A DNA stretch of 64,000 nt from Methanocalculus sp. Its GTDB lineage: Archaea > Halobacteriota > Methanomicrobia > Methanomicrobiales > Methanocorpusculaceae. Of this stretch, positions 26,833 to 34,843 are shown piece by piece. Both the position numbers and the translations under genes were made by a program. Below the pieces are notes generated by a model. It saw nothing but the letters and a program-made list of their open reading frames with translations. It was not told the origin of the DNA and searched no databases. The stretch spans positions 18,471 to 82,470 of the forward strand of contig DUKV01000007.1 in NCBI GenBank assembly GCA_013329165.1, given 5' to 3'. Every line of letters starts with the position of its first letter. The first letter of the stretch is position 1.

Positions 26833-26876
26833 GATCCCGGGTCAGGCGTATACAATAATAGCGGCGATCCGGGATC
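26833..26876. repeat. 8-bp inverted repeat upstream of the PIN-KH ATPase gene
   Basis: GATCCCGG (26833-26840) and CCGGGATC (26869-26876) are a perfect inverted repeat with a 28-base loop in the 279-base gap between hisI and the PIN-KH gene. No tRNA or convincing small gene was found in the gap. A structured leader or operator is possible. Confidence 0.4.
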
Positions 26877-27017
26877 TTCGATATCGGAACGTATATGAAT
26901 AATGGAATTTGTTGGGGCGATATAATACCAAAATGGCTGAGTATTGCCGATAATGCAAACATCAGCATATTCTCACCCTGATAACCATACAGAAGACCTG
27001 ATAGTGGAAAGATTTTT

Positions 27018-28955
27018 ATGAAACTGGTACCTGATACGAGCGTTGTCATTGACGGGCGCATTACCTCAATGATACAGAACGGCGAATGCAAAGGTGCAAC
27101 AATAATCATTCCTGAAGCTGTTTTTGCGGAACTTGAGGCACAGGCAAATCATGGGCGGGAGATTGGGTTCTCCGGACTGACAGAGATTCAGGAACTCTGC
27201 CGCATGCGGGATGAAGGATTGATCGAGCTCAAATTTGTGGGCGAGCGGCCCCGGCTTGAACAGGTCAAGCTCGCAAGCGGCGGTGAGATCGATGCGATGA
27301 TCCGGAATGCCGCAATCGAATATGATGCATCCTTTATGACCTCTGACATCGTTCAGGCTGAAGTTGCACGGGCAAAGGGAATTCCGGTCATCTTCATGAA
27401 GGCGCAACAGGAGAACTTCACCCCGCTTGGTATCGATCACTTCTTTGATGAGAATACTGTGGCAATCTATCTGAAGGAACGGGTGGCTCCGTATGCCAAG
27501 AAAGGCCGCCTGAAGGAGATGAGGATCGAGCAGATTCGCGACTCCCCGATGACCGAGTATGAGCTGAGAAAACTGGCTCAGGAGATTCTTGAACGCGCCA
27601 AGCGACACCCGGACGGCTTCATTGAGATCGAGAAGAAGGGAGTGACGGTCGTCCAGATCGGATCGCTCCGGATCGCAATCACCCGCCGCCCGTTCTCAGA
27701 TGGGATGGAGATTACCGTCATACGTCCGATTGCAGATGTTTCACTTGAGAATTACAGCAAGTCAGATGAGATCAAACGGTCGATCATCAGCGAGCGGTCA
27801 GGAACACTCATCGTCGGCCCACCCGGCTCAGGTAAATCGACACTTGCCCAAAGCATCGCCATCTTCCTTGCAGATTGTAACTATGTTGTGAAGACGATGG
27901 AGACCCCACGTGATCTTCAGGTGCCGGATCATATCACACAGTACACCGCGCTTGATGGGAATATGGCCTTAACTGCAGAACTTCTCAGTCTTGTCAGGCC
28001 TGATTTTGTTGTCTTTGATGAGATACGAAAGCCTGAAGATTTTCAGATCTACTCTGATCTTCACCTCTCCGGGATTGGCATGATCGGGGTTCTTCATGCA
28101 CATAAACTACAGGATGCACTCCAGCGTCTCCTCTCACGGATTGACGTCTATATCCTCCCCCAGGTGATCCCTTCGATCATCTTCGTCTCCGATGGTGAGA
28201 TTGAACGGGTGTATTCACTCAATCTCTCAATCGATCGCCCCTCCGCACTTTCCGGACAGGGAATGGATATCCTTCCGTCCCCGGTTGTCAAGGTGGCAGA
28301 TAGTGAGACCGGCCTTGTGGTGGTCGAGATATTCCGGTATGGCGGCGAGACGATTGTGTACCCGCTCAACCAGAAGGATGCAATGATCCTGAACACGGAA
28401 AATCAGAATCCTGAAAAAAATGATATTCCTGCCAATGTGAAATCCGAGCCTGATAATCCTCCATCAAGCCCATGGCAGACAATTGAAAAGGAGATCCAGA
28501 AAGAGATCGGCAGGTTTACCGAGGGATTAGTGGATGTCAGGATGATCTCTGACAGCAAAGCATCTGTCTATATTGAAGATCGTGATATTCCGGCTGCAAT
28601 TGGAAAAGGTGGTAAGAATATCGCTTCTATTGTGAATAAGGTCGGTGTTGGCATTGATATCCGCTCGCGAACCGAACTGGATACAGCCCACCAGGTGGAA
28701 CCTATCGAAGAGCCAACCGTGCAGTCTCCAGCCACCGGAGGGGTGGCGATCAGAACAGATAAGAAATACCTGATCCTTGCCTGCCCCGAACATGCAAGCA
28801 AGATTGTCGATGTCTTCTCAGGCAAGGAATACCTCTTCACCGGAACCGTTGAAGAGAGCGGTGAGATCCTTCTTGCACGGAACAACTCCATTGCCCAGGA
28901 GATGATCCGGCGGGATGCAGAGGGTGAAAAGATTACGGTTCGTCCGGTTGAGTAA
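27018..28955 (+). CDS. PIN domain - ATPase - KH domain protein (PINc/VapC-type ATPase)
   Basis: A 645-residue multidomain protein conserved in euryarchaea. An N-terminal PIN ribonuclease-like domain (about 1-130: VPDTSVVIDGR, EAVFAEL, SGGEIDAMI, TSDIVQA with the acidic residues) is followed by a secretion-ATPase-like P-loop domain (Walker A GPPGSGKST at 267-275; DFVVFDEIRKPEDF as Walker B). A C-terminal KH RNA-binding domain is seen near 530-570 (IPAAIGKGGKNIASIV). It is likely an RNA-processing or ribosome-associated ATPase. It is followed by leuS 29 bases on. Confidence 0.92.
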   Translation: MKLVPDTSVVIDGRITSMIQNGECKGATIIIPEAVFAELEAQANHGREIGFSGLTEIQELCRMRDEGLIELKFVGERPRLEQVKLASGGEIDAMIRNAAIEYDASFMTSDIVQAEVARAKGIPVIFMKAQQENFTPLGIDHFFDENTVAIYLKERVAPYAKKGRLKEMRIEQIRDSPMTEYELRKLAQEILERAKRHPDGFIEIEKKGVTVVQIGSLRIAITRRPFSDGMEITVIRPIADVSLENYSKSDEIKRSIISERSGTLIVGPPGSGKSTLAQSIAIFLADCNYVVKTMETPRDLQVPDHITQYTALDGNMALTAELLSLVRPDFVVFDEIRKPEDFQIYSDLHLSGIGMIGVLHAHKLQDALQRLLSRIDVYILPQVIPSIIFVSDGEIERVYSLNLSIDRPSALSGQGMDILPSPVVKVADSETGLVVVEIFRYGGETIVYPLNQKDAMILNTENQNPEKNDIPANVKSEPDNPPSSPWQTIEKEIQKEIGRFTEGLVDVRMISDSKASVYIEDRDIPAAIGKGGKNIASIVNKVGVGIDIRSRTELDTAHQVEPIEEPTVQSPATGGVAIRTDKKYLILACPEHASKIVDVFSGKEYLFTGTVEESGEILLARNNSIAQEMIRRDAEGEKITVRPVE

Positions 28956-28984
28956 CTGAATATGTTTATGAGGGGTGATTTATT

Positions 28985-31771
28985 GTGGGTGATTGCGAAC
29001 TGAAGCTGTCGGAAGCGGATGTTGAAGAGGAATGGAGGAATGCATTCCATTCCGATCCATCAGGGAAGGAGAAATACTATATCAATGTCGCCTATCCCTA
29101 CCCGAGCGGAGCGATGCATGTCGGGCATGGAAGAACCTACATCGTTCCTGATGTTATAGCCCGGTTCTGGAGGATGAGAGGGCGGCAGGTTCTCTATCCG
29201 ATGGCTTTCCATGTGACCGGATCTCCGGTCATCGGCATCTCACAACGGATTGCACGTGGCGATGCGAAGACTCTTTCATTGTACCGGGATCTCTATAAAG
29301 TCCCACAGGATGTCATTGAACGGTTCTCGGATCCCCTTGCGATAGTCGATCATTTCTCAAACGAGTACGAGCGGGTAATGCGGAGACTCGGCCTCTCGAT
29401 CGACTGGCGCCGGAGGTTTACGACAATCCTACCCCAGTACTCAAAATTCATCGAGTGGCAGTACCATCACTTAAATAGCCAGGGCAGGGTTGTCAGGGGG
29501 GAGCATCCCGTCAAATACTGCCCCCAGTGCGATAACCCGGTCGGCGACCATGATCTCCTTGAAGGCGATAAGGCGGAGGTCGTCAAATTCATATTCGTTC
29601 ATTTTGAATCAGATGGCTTCCTGATCCCCTGCGCGACACTCCGTCCTGAGACGATCTACGGTGTGACCAACCTCTGGATCAACCCGGATGTCCGGTATGT
29701 GAAGGCGGATGTCGATGGCACAGTCTGGCTCCTCTCACAGGAGGCAGCTGATAAGCTGGCACTCCAGAAACATCAGGTTTCAATCGTCGGCGAGGTAGAT
29801 GGGGCTGACCTCATCGGGAAGGCTGTCTCCCATCCCCTCTGTGGATCTGTGCGGATTCTTCCGGCAGGGTTTGTGGACCCTGATATGGGATCCGGTATCG
29901 TGATGAGCGTTCCGGCACATGCTCCATTCGACTATATCGCACTTGTGGATCTTCAGAAGAAAGGGGAATATACGGATATCGCGCCGGTACCTCTCATCCA
30001 GGTCGATGGATATGGCGAGATACCGGCGAAAGAGGCGGTGATCCGGCACAACATTGTCGACCAGCATGATCCGAAGATGGACGAGGTGACCCAGGAGGTC
30101 TATTCTGCCGAGTTCTCACGGGGAAAACTCCTTGCACGATGTGGGGACCATGAAGGAAAACCTGTTCGTGTCGCACGTGAGGATGTTGGCGCTATCATGG
30201 AGGCGGAGTATGGATCGATCTGGTTCTATGACTTCGATCAGCAACCGGTCGTCTGCCGGTGCGGAAGCCGTGCTTTTGTCAGGATTCTTGATGATCAATG
30301 GTTCCTTACCTACAGTGATCCGGAATGGAAACAGCAGGTGCATGATCAGATAGAGAAGATCTCACTTGTCCCACCTGAGGTGCGGGCCGAGTTTGACCGC
30401 ACAGTTGACTGGCTGAAGGACTGGGCATGTACCCGCCGTGTCGGGCTTGGTACACGGGTTCCATGGGATCCGAAATGGCTCTTTGAGCCGCTCTCGGACT
30501 CGACACTCTACATGGCATACTATACGATCGCCCACCGGATCAGTGAGATTCCTTCCGATGCCCTCACACCTGAGGTATTCGATTACATCTTCCTAGGGAG
30601 AGGAGAGCCTGAAGGTGTTGACAGAGCGATCCTTGATGAACTGAGATCCGAGTTCCTCTACTGGTACCCCTATAACTACCGTTTCTCGGCAAAAGACCTC
30701 ATCTCAAACCACCTCACCTTCCAGCTCTTCCATCACCGCGCCATCTTCCCCGATGAACTCCAGCCGAAAGGGCTGGTCGTCTTCGGCATGGGGCTTCTGG
30801 ATGGAGCAAAGATGTCATCCTCCAAGGGAAATGTCTTCCTCCTGGAAGACGCTGCTCAGGAATTTGGCGCGGATACGGTTCGTATGTTTCTGGTCGGGTC
30901 AGCCGAGCCGTGGCAGGATTTTGACTGGAGAAATGAGCTGGTATCGTCTGTTAGAAAACAGATCGAACGGCTGATCACGTATGTTCAAGAGTCAAAGGAT
31001 GCAACAGGCACCTATGATGTCGATGCATGGCTCTCCTCCCGCCTCCAGCGCCGGATCCAAAAAATGACCGAGGCACTCGAGCTCTTCCAGACACGGCAGG
31101 CACTCCAGGAGGCGTTCTTTGGGATTGAGTCCGATCTGAAGTGGTATCGCCGGCGTCTGCCTGCCGGTTCCTCCGGTGGCGCCGTGCTCCGTGATGTCGC
31201 AGATACCTGGATCAGGCTCCTCGCGCCGATCATCCCCTTCACTTGCGAATCACTCTGGCGCGAGAATGGCCATGACGGGCTTGTCTCCTATGCAGAGTGG
31301 CCGGTTCCTGATGAGAACCGGATCAACCCTGAAATAGAGCTTGCAGAAGAGTTAATTGTACGAACCGTCGAAGATATCGAGTCAATTATGAAAATTCTTC
31401 CGGTTACAGCAGAAAAACTTACTCTCCTGATCACTCCTGAATGGAAGAACGAGATCTTCAGGCGGGTTGCAGCTGCAGAAGACCGGAGATCGGTGACAAA
31501 AGAGCTGATGAAGGACGAATCGATGAGAAAGCGTGGGAAAGAGGCGGCAAATGCAGTTCCACAGGTGATTAAGCTGATCCACAGCCTTCCCCCGACGCTT
31601 GTCGATCAAATCTCAACACGTGCGCCCGACGAGCATGCAGTCTTTTCACAGGCTGCTTCCTTTATTGAGCGGGAGTTCTCGGTGAAGGTACGGATTCTGC
31701 ATGCTGAATCGAGCGGCCATGCAAAAGCGGGGATGGCACTCCCCTTCAAGCCAGCGATAGTAATAGAGTAA
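28985..31771 (+). CDS. leuS: leucyl-tRNA synthetase
   Basis: A 928-residue archaeal-type class I LeuRS that charges tRNA-Leu. The HIGH-type motif reads HVGHG at 45-49 (after AYPYPSGAM), and the KMSKS-type motif KMSSSKG lies near 609-615. The editing (CP1) domain between them includes TLRPETIYGVTNLW and the CPQC zinc-type ligands. The anticodon-binding helical domain and archaeal C-terminal extension follow. The start is GTG at 28985, preceded by GGGGTGATT. Length fits the archaeal family. Confidence 0.96.
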   Translation: MGDCELKLSEADVEEEWRNAFHSDPSGKEKYYINVAYPYPSGAMHVGHGRTYIVPDVIARFWRMRGRQVLYPMAFHVTGSPVIGISQRIARGDAKTLSLYRDLYKVPQDVIERFSDPLAIVDHFSNEYERVMRRLGLSIDWRRRFTTILPQYSKFIEWQYHHLNSQGRVVRGEHPVKYCPQCDNPVGDHDLLEGDKAEVVKFIFVHFESDGFLIPCATLRPETIYGVTNLWINPDVRYVKADVDGTVWLLSQEAADKLALQKHQVSIVGEVDGADLIGKAVSHPLCGSVRILPAGFVDPDMGSGIVMSVPAHAPFDYIALVDLQKKGEYTDIAPVPLIQVDGYGEIPAKEAVIRHNIVDQHDPKMDEVTQEVYSAEFSRGKLLARCGDHEGKPVRVAREDVGAIMEAEYGSIWFYDFDQQPVVCRCGSRAFVRILDDQWFLTYSDPEWKQQVHDQIEKISLVPPEVRAEFDRTVDWLKDWACTRRVGLGTRVPWDPKWLFEPLSDSTLYMAYYTIAHRISEIPSDALTPEVFDYIFLGRGEPEGVDRAILDELRSEFLYWYPYNYRFSAKDLISNHLTFQLFHHRAIFPDELQPKGLVVFGMGLLDGAKMSSSKGNVFLLEDAAQEFGADTVRMFLVGSAEPWQDFDWRNELVSSVRKQIERLITYVQESKDATGTYDVDAWLSSRLQRRIQKMTEALELFQTRQALQEAFFGIESDLKWYRRRLPAGSSGGAVLRDVADTWIRLLAPIIPFTCESLWRENGHDGLVSYAEWPVPDENRINPEIELAEELIVRTVEDIESIMKILPVTAEKLTLLITPEWKNEIFRRVAAAEDRRSVTKELMKDESMRKRGKEAANAVPQVIKLIHSLPPTLVDQISTRAPDEHAVFSQAASFIEREFSVKVRILHAESSGHAKAGMALPFKPAIVIE

Positions 31772-31775
31772 AAAA

Positions 31776-32090
31776 TTATTCTTCTTTTGGCTTTGCCCGT
31801 TTCACCCGTTCTTTTGTCGAAAAGCCGGTGAGGAGATCGAGGTATTGCCTGAATTTTCTATTGGAGTCAAGAATATCCTCGTCAGCTGCTGTGATGTCAG
31901 ATTCTGTATCAACAAACGCTGTTTTGTTCTTCTCACCCGGCCAGACCTCCAGCTGCTTTATCGCCTTATAGGAGATGATGTAATGCCCCTCTTTTTCTTC
32001 CGGTTCAACACCGAAGATCTCCACGAACCCTTTTGCCATCCGTTCCTCAAGGTCTTTTGTCTGACCTCTTTTAACTGGATATTCCTGCAT
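31776..32090 (-). CDS. DUF5611 family protein
   Basis: A 104-residue acidic/basic small protein resembling DUF5611, a family known from methanogens and with no assigned function. Visible: MQEYPVKRGQTKDLEERM, then a beta-rich middle (GHYIISYKAIKQLEVWPGEKNKTAFVDTES) and a charged, Lys-rich tail. There is no membrane segment. It converges on leuS (four bases apart) and diverges from the PAC2 gene, sharing a very short promoter region. Confidence 0.75.
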   Translation of the reverse strand: MQEYPVKRGQTKDLEERMAKGFVEIFGVEPEEKEGHYIISYKAIKQLEVWPGEKNKTAFVDTESDITAADEDILDSNRKFRQYLDLLTGFSTKERVKRAKPKEE

Positions 32091-32125
32091 AGTATTAATG
32101 TAGGTGGGGCGTCTATGTAATTTTA

Positions 32126-32854
32126 ATGTCCAATGAAACGAGTGATCTGAAGATCATCTCAAGCGATCTCAAGGAGAAGGGAGCGGTTGTGATGATGGGT
32201 TTCCCCGGATCAGGGCTTGTCGGAAGCATCGCCCTGCAGTACCTGGTAGATCAAATGGAATTTACCCATATCGGCGATATAACCAGTCGGTACTTCCCCC
32301 CGATGTCGATGATGCAGAAGGGGGTTGTTCATGCAGCAATCCGTATCTATGAGAAGGAAGGATTTGCTGCACTTGTTGCGGATATTCCCATTCACCCTGC
32401 AATCTGTTATGAAGTAGCAAATGGCATCCTCGACTGGCTGGAAGATTATGATGTGAAGGAGATCGTCACCATCGCCGGTATTGTGACCAATGAGGCCGAA
32501 AAGAGGGTATTTGGTGTGGCAAGCGATGAGGATGCTGTCTCGAAGATTTCGGATCATACGATCATCCTCCCGATGGGCAGCATCTCGGGTATCGCATCAA
32601 GCCTCCTGACCGAATGCAAACTGCGTAAGATTCCCTGTATCGGTCTCCTGGGTGAAACGGTGAATAGTCCCGATCCGCGGGCGGCAGTATCTGCGATCAA
32701 TGTATTGAATGACCTCTACTCCTTAAACCTGGATACCGGGCCACTGCTTGAACAGGCGGAGGAGATCGAGATGACGATGCAGCGGCTCGCTGAGGAAGTA
32801 CAGGGATCGGAGGTGCCGCAACAGAAGAAGGAAAACCTTCCGATGTACGGGTGA
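32126..32854 (+). CDS. proteasome assembly chaperone (PAC2) family protein
   Basis: A 242-residue PAC2-fold protein (PbaB-like in archaea), related to eukaryotic proteasome assembly chaperones. The family signature MMGFPGSGLVGSIALQYLV sits at about 23-41, then PIHPAICYEVANGILDWL and LLGETVNSPDPRAAVSAI. The C-terminal helical tail is charged. In archaea the members assist assembly or bind the 20S core; the client is not shown here. It is coupled to the DUF473 gene downstream. Confidence 0.88.
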   Translation: MSNETSDLKIISSDLKEKGAVVMMGFPGSGLVGSIALQYLVDQMEFTHIGDITSRYFPPMSMMQKGVVHAAIRIYEKEGFAALVADIPIHPAICYEVANGILDWLEDYDVKEIVTIAGIVTNEAEKRVFGVASDEDAVSKISDHTIILPMGSISGIASSLLTECKLRKIPCIGLLGETVNSPDPRAAVSAINVLNDLYSLNLDTGPLLEQAEEIEMTMQRLAEEVQGSEVPQQKKENLPMYG

Positions 32855-32859
32855 TCAAT

Positions 32860-33252
32860 ATGATGGTAGCAGCATTAACCGGCATATCCCCACAGGTGAT
32901 AGCAGATCTCAAACTTGGCAGACCACGCACCATCGAACTTCAGAGCGCTCATAATATTATCACCCTTGCAGAAGTGCAGCCGGGAGATCCGATCTTCCTT
33001 ACATCCGTTGCACCCGAAGATCTCTCTCCAGGGGATTCCGGCATCATTCTCGAGGTGCAGATGGTATCTATCTCGATGAAACGTCTGATCGAATATTCGC
33101 ATGCCACTTTCTTCGAAGAGCGTGAGCGAACCTCGGCACGTGTTCAGCTAAAGTATTGCGGAACGTCGATTATAAAAGAAGTGAATGAAGTCGGGTGTTG
33201 TAAGGCAGCCCGGGTGGATGTGGTGAAGAGCACCTGTTTCCACGCGGTCTGA
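32860..33252 (+). CDS. DUF473 family protein
   Basis: A protein of about 130 residues of the DUF473 type, restricted to methanogens and relatives and of unknown function. Seen: ALTGISPQVIADL, then RTIELQSAHNIITLAEVQPGD and SPGDSGIILEVQMV, a beta-barrel-like pattern, with a C-terminal CGTSIIKEV and Cys pair GCC. GGTGATC overlaps the PAC2 stop and serves as ribosome binding site; the start is ATG 32860 or 32863. It is likely co-transcribed with PAC2. Confidence 0.78.
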   Translation: MMVAALTGISPQVIADLKLGRPRTIELQSAHNIITLAEVQPGDPIFLTSVAPEDLSPGDSGIILEVQMVSISMKRLIEYSHATFFEERERTSARVQLKYCGTSIIKEVNEVGCCKAARVDVVKSTCFHAV

Positions 33253-33258
33253 TCCACC

Positions 33259-33828
33259 CTATTTTTTCAGCTGATTTATACAGAATCCGACATTCTCACC
33301 GAACCTGCGGACGGTATCCATACCTTCGGCATCATCCTGCACCTCGCCTTTCTCTTTTCCAAAGGCGATGTTCCAGTAGGTGGATCCGCAGACGATCATA
33401 TCATTGATCAGGTAGAACATCAGAAGTTCCTGGATGGTTGCGGTATGGCCGCCTCTCCGTGCAACAGCAATCGGTCCCCCGACCATCCGCGAGAGGAACT
33501 GGTCGTTTCCACGTGAGACCATCCCGATCCTCTGGAGTGCCGATATCAGCTCCCCACGGGCGGTTCCGAAGTAGACCGGGGTTCCGACGATTAAGCCGTC
33601 TGCTGATCTGATGGTTTCGATCATCTCGTTGACACCATCATCAATTGCGCATCTCCCTGTCTTCGTACATGTATAGCAGGCGATACAGGAGGTGATCTGT
33701 CTTCCCCTGAGGCTGATATCCTCTGTTTCGATGCCCTCTGCATGGAGTGCCTTTTTACATTCTTCAAGTGCACATTCGGTATTGCCCCCGGTACGGGGGC
33801 TTGCGTTTATGAGTACTACTCGTGCCAT
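33259..33828 (-). CDS. iron-sulfur flavoprotein (Isf-type NADPH-dependent FMN reductase fold)
   Basis: A 189-residue flavodoxin-like protein. The phosphate-binding loop of FMN reads NASPRTGGNTE at about 8-18. Residues 48-60 form CX2CX2CX5C (CIACYTCTKTGRC), the compact cysteine motif of the Isf family, whose Methanosarcina member binds a [4Fe-4S] cluster and reduces O2 and H2O2. GTPVYFGTARGEL is the usual substrate-side loop. It is the last gene of the DUF2193-DUF2180-aquaporin operon, 35 bases behind the channel gene. An electron-transfer or oxygen-detoxifying role is inferred. Confidence 0.85.
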   Translation of the reverse strand: MARVVLINASPRTGGNTECALEECKKALHAEGIETEDISLRGRQITSCIACYTCTKTGRCAIDDGVNEMIETIRSADGLIVGTPVYFGTARGELISALQRIGMVSRGNDQFLSRMVGGPIAVARRGGHTATIQELLMFYLINDMIVCGSTYWNIAFGKEKGEVQDDAEGMDTVRRFGENVGFCINQLKK

Positions 33829-33863
33829 GATGCTCTTCTGGTTGACCCGGCAGATAAAAAAGA

Positions 33864-34604
33864 TTATTCTGAGGTGAGCCAGTCATAGAGAAAAACTGCT
33901 ATGAGTGCCCCTGCAATTGGTCCGATGATATAGATCGGGAAGAACTCCCAGAAGTTCTGCCCTCCAAGGAGTGTGTTTCCGAGGTACGGACCGAAGGTGC
34001 GTGCCGGGTTCAATGATGAACCGGCGATGTTGCCGGTTGTTGTGATGACACCGGCAACGGTGAGGCCGATGATCAGCCCGGCAAACCCTTCCGGCGCCCG
34101 CTTATCGACCGCCACCCCCATGATCACGAGCATCAGGATGAATGTCCCGATTGCCTCAGCAAGGATCGCTTCGGTATAGGAGATCCCATGGAATGGTGTG
34201 GTTGCTCCAAGCCCTCCCACAAGTACTGCATCCGGACCGGTACACCCGAAGAAGAGGATGCTTGCGAGTGCTGCTCCGATCAGCTGGGCGATGATGTAGG
34301 GGGCGACATCTGATGTCGGGAACCTCTTTGATGCCCAGAGGGCGATCGTGACTGCCGGATTGATATGTGCCCCGGAGATCCTCCCAAGTGCATAGATAGC
34401 ACCGGCAATGGCAATTCCGAAGGCAAGGCCGATGGCAAGCCAGTCTGCAAGGCCACCGAAGTACCCGATCCCGATGTTAAACTCAGTGAGCGGTTCTTCT
34501 CCGGAAGAGAGCATCAGGGTAACCGTCGCTGCTCCTGCTCCGAAAAAGACGAGGAGGAAGGTTCCAACCAGCTCCGCCACACATCGTTTTGTAAGTGATG
34601 TCAT
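33864..34604 (-). CDS. aqpM: MIP-family aquaporin (AqpM-type)
   Basis: A 246-residue channel protein with six membrane helices and both half-helix signatures: INPAVT in the first repeat and LNPART in the second (GSSLNPARTFGPYLG). Archaeal AqpM passes water and small solutes such as glycerol, and related channels pass H2O2 or H2S. The start is ATG 34604, eight bases after GGAGGGT. It follows the DUF2180 gene by 15 bases and precedes an iron-sulfur flavoprotein, so the transported solute may be an oxidant; that is inference. Confidence 0.93.
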   Translation of the reverse strand: MTSLTKRCVAELVGTFLLVFFGAGAATVTLMLSSGEEPLTEFNIGIGYFGGLADWLAIGLAFGIAIAGAIYALGRISGAHINPAVTIALWASKRFPTSDVAPYIIAQLIGAALASILFFGCTGPDAVLVGGLGATTPFHGISYTEAILAEAIGTFILMLVIMGVAVDKRAPEGFAGLIIGLTVAGVITTTGNIAGSSLNPARTFGPYLGNTLLGGQNFWEFFPIYIIGPIAGALIAVFLYDWLTSE

Positions 34605-34619
34605 GGTTTTACCCTCCAA

Positions 34620-34826
34620 TCATGAATGGAATGCGTTGTAGCAGGGTGGGCAGAGGATCCGTGGAATGTTCTGCTTCAGTTTTTTTGCCGGGAAGGGGTA
34701 GCCCCCCTCCCACATTTCGGCCTCCTCCCTCTTTGCATGCTCCATACAGATTCCCATGCCGCAGACGATGCAGATTGCAACCGCATCGCTGTCTTTCCCC
34801 TCCTGGGCGCAGATATAGCATTTCAT
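34620..34826 (-). CDS. DUF2180 zinc-finger-like small protein
   Basis: A 68-residue protein of the methanogen DUF2180 family. Metal ligands are visible: C3-x2-C6, C19-x2-C22, C27-x2-H30 and C61-x2-C64, which would form a treble-clef or double zinc site resembling a B-box/AN1-like finger. There is no membrane segment. GGTGATC lies upstream of the ATG. It sits 17 bases after the DUF2193 gene and 15 before the aquaporin. The function is unknown; a metal-bound adaptor is my guess. Confidence 0.8.
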   Translation of the reverse strand: MKCYICAQEGKDSDAVAICIVCGMGICMEHAKREEAEMWEGGYPFPAKKLKQNIPRILCPPCYNAFHS

Positions 34827-34843
34827 TTCTGATCACCTGCTGC

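Noticed and set aside
26739..27017. Possible tRNA or stable RNA in the gap before the PIN-KH gene
   Set aside because: No T-loop consensus or cloverleaf could be found; only one inverted repeat remains.
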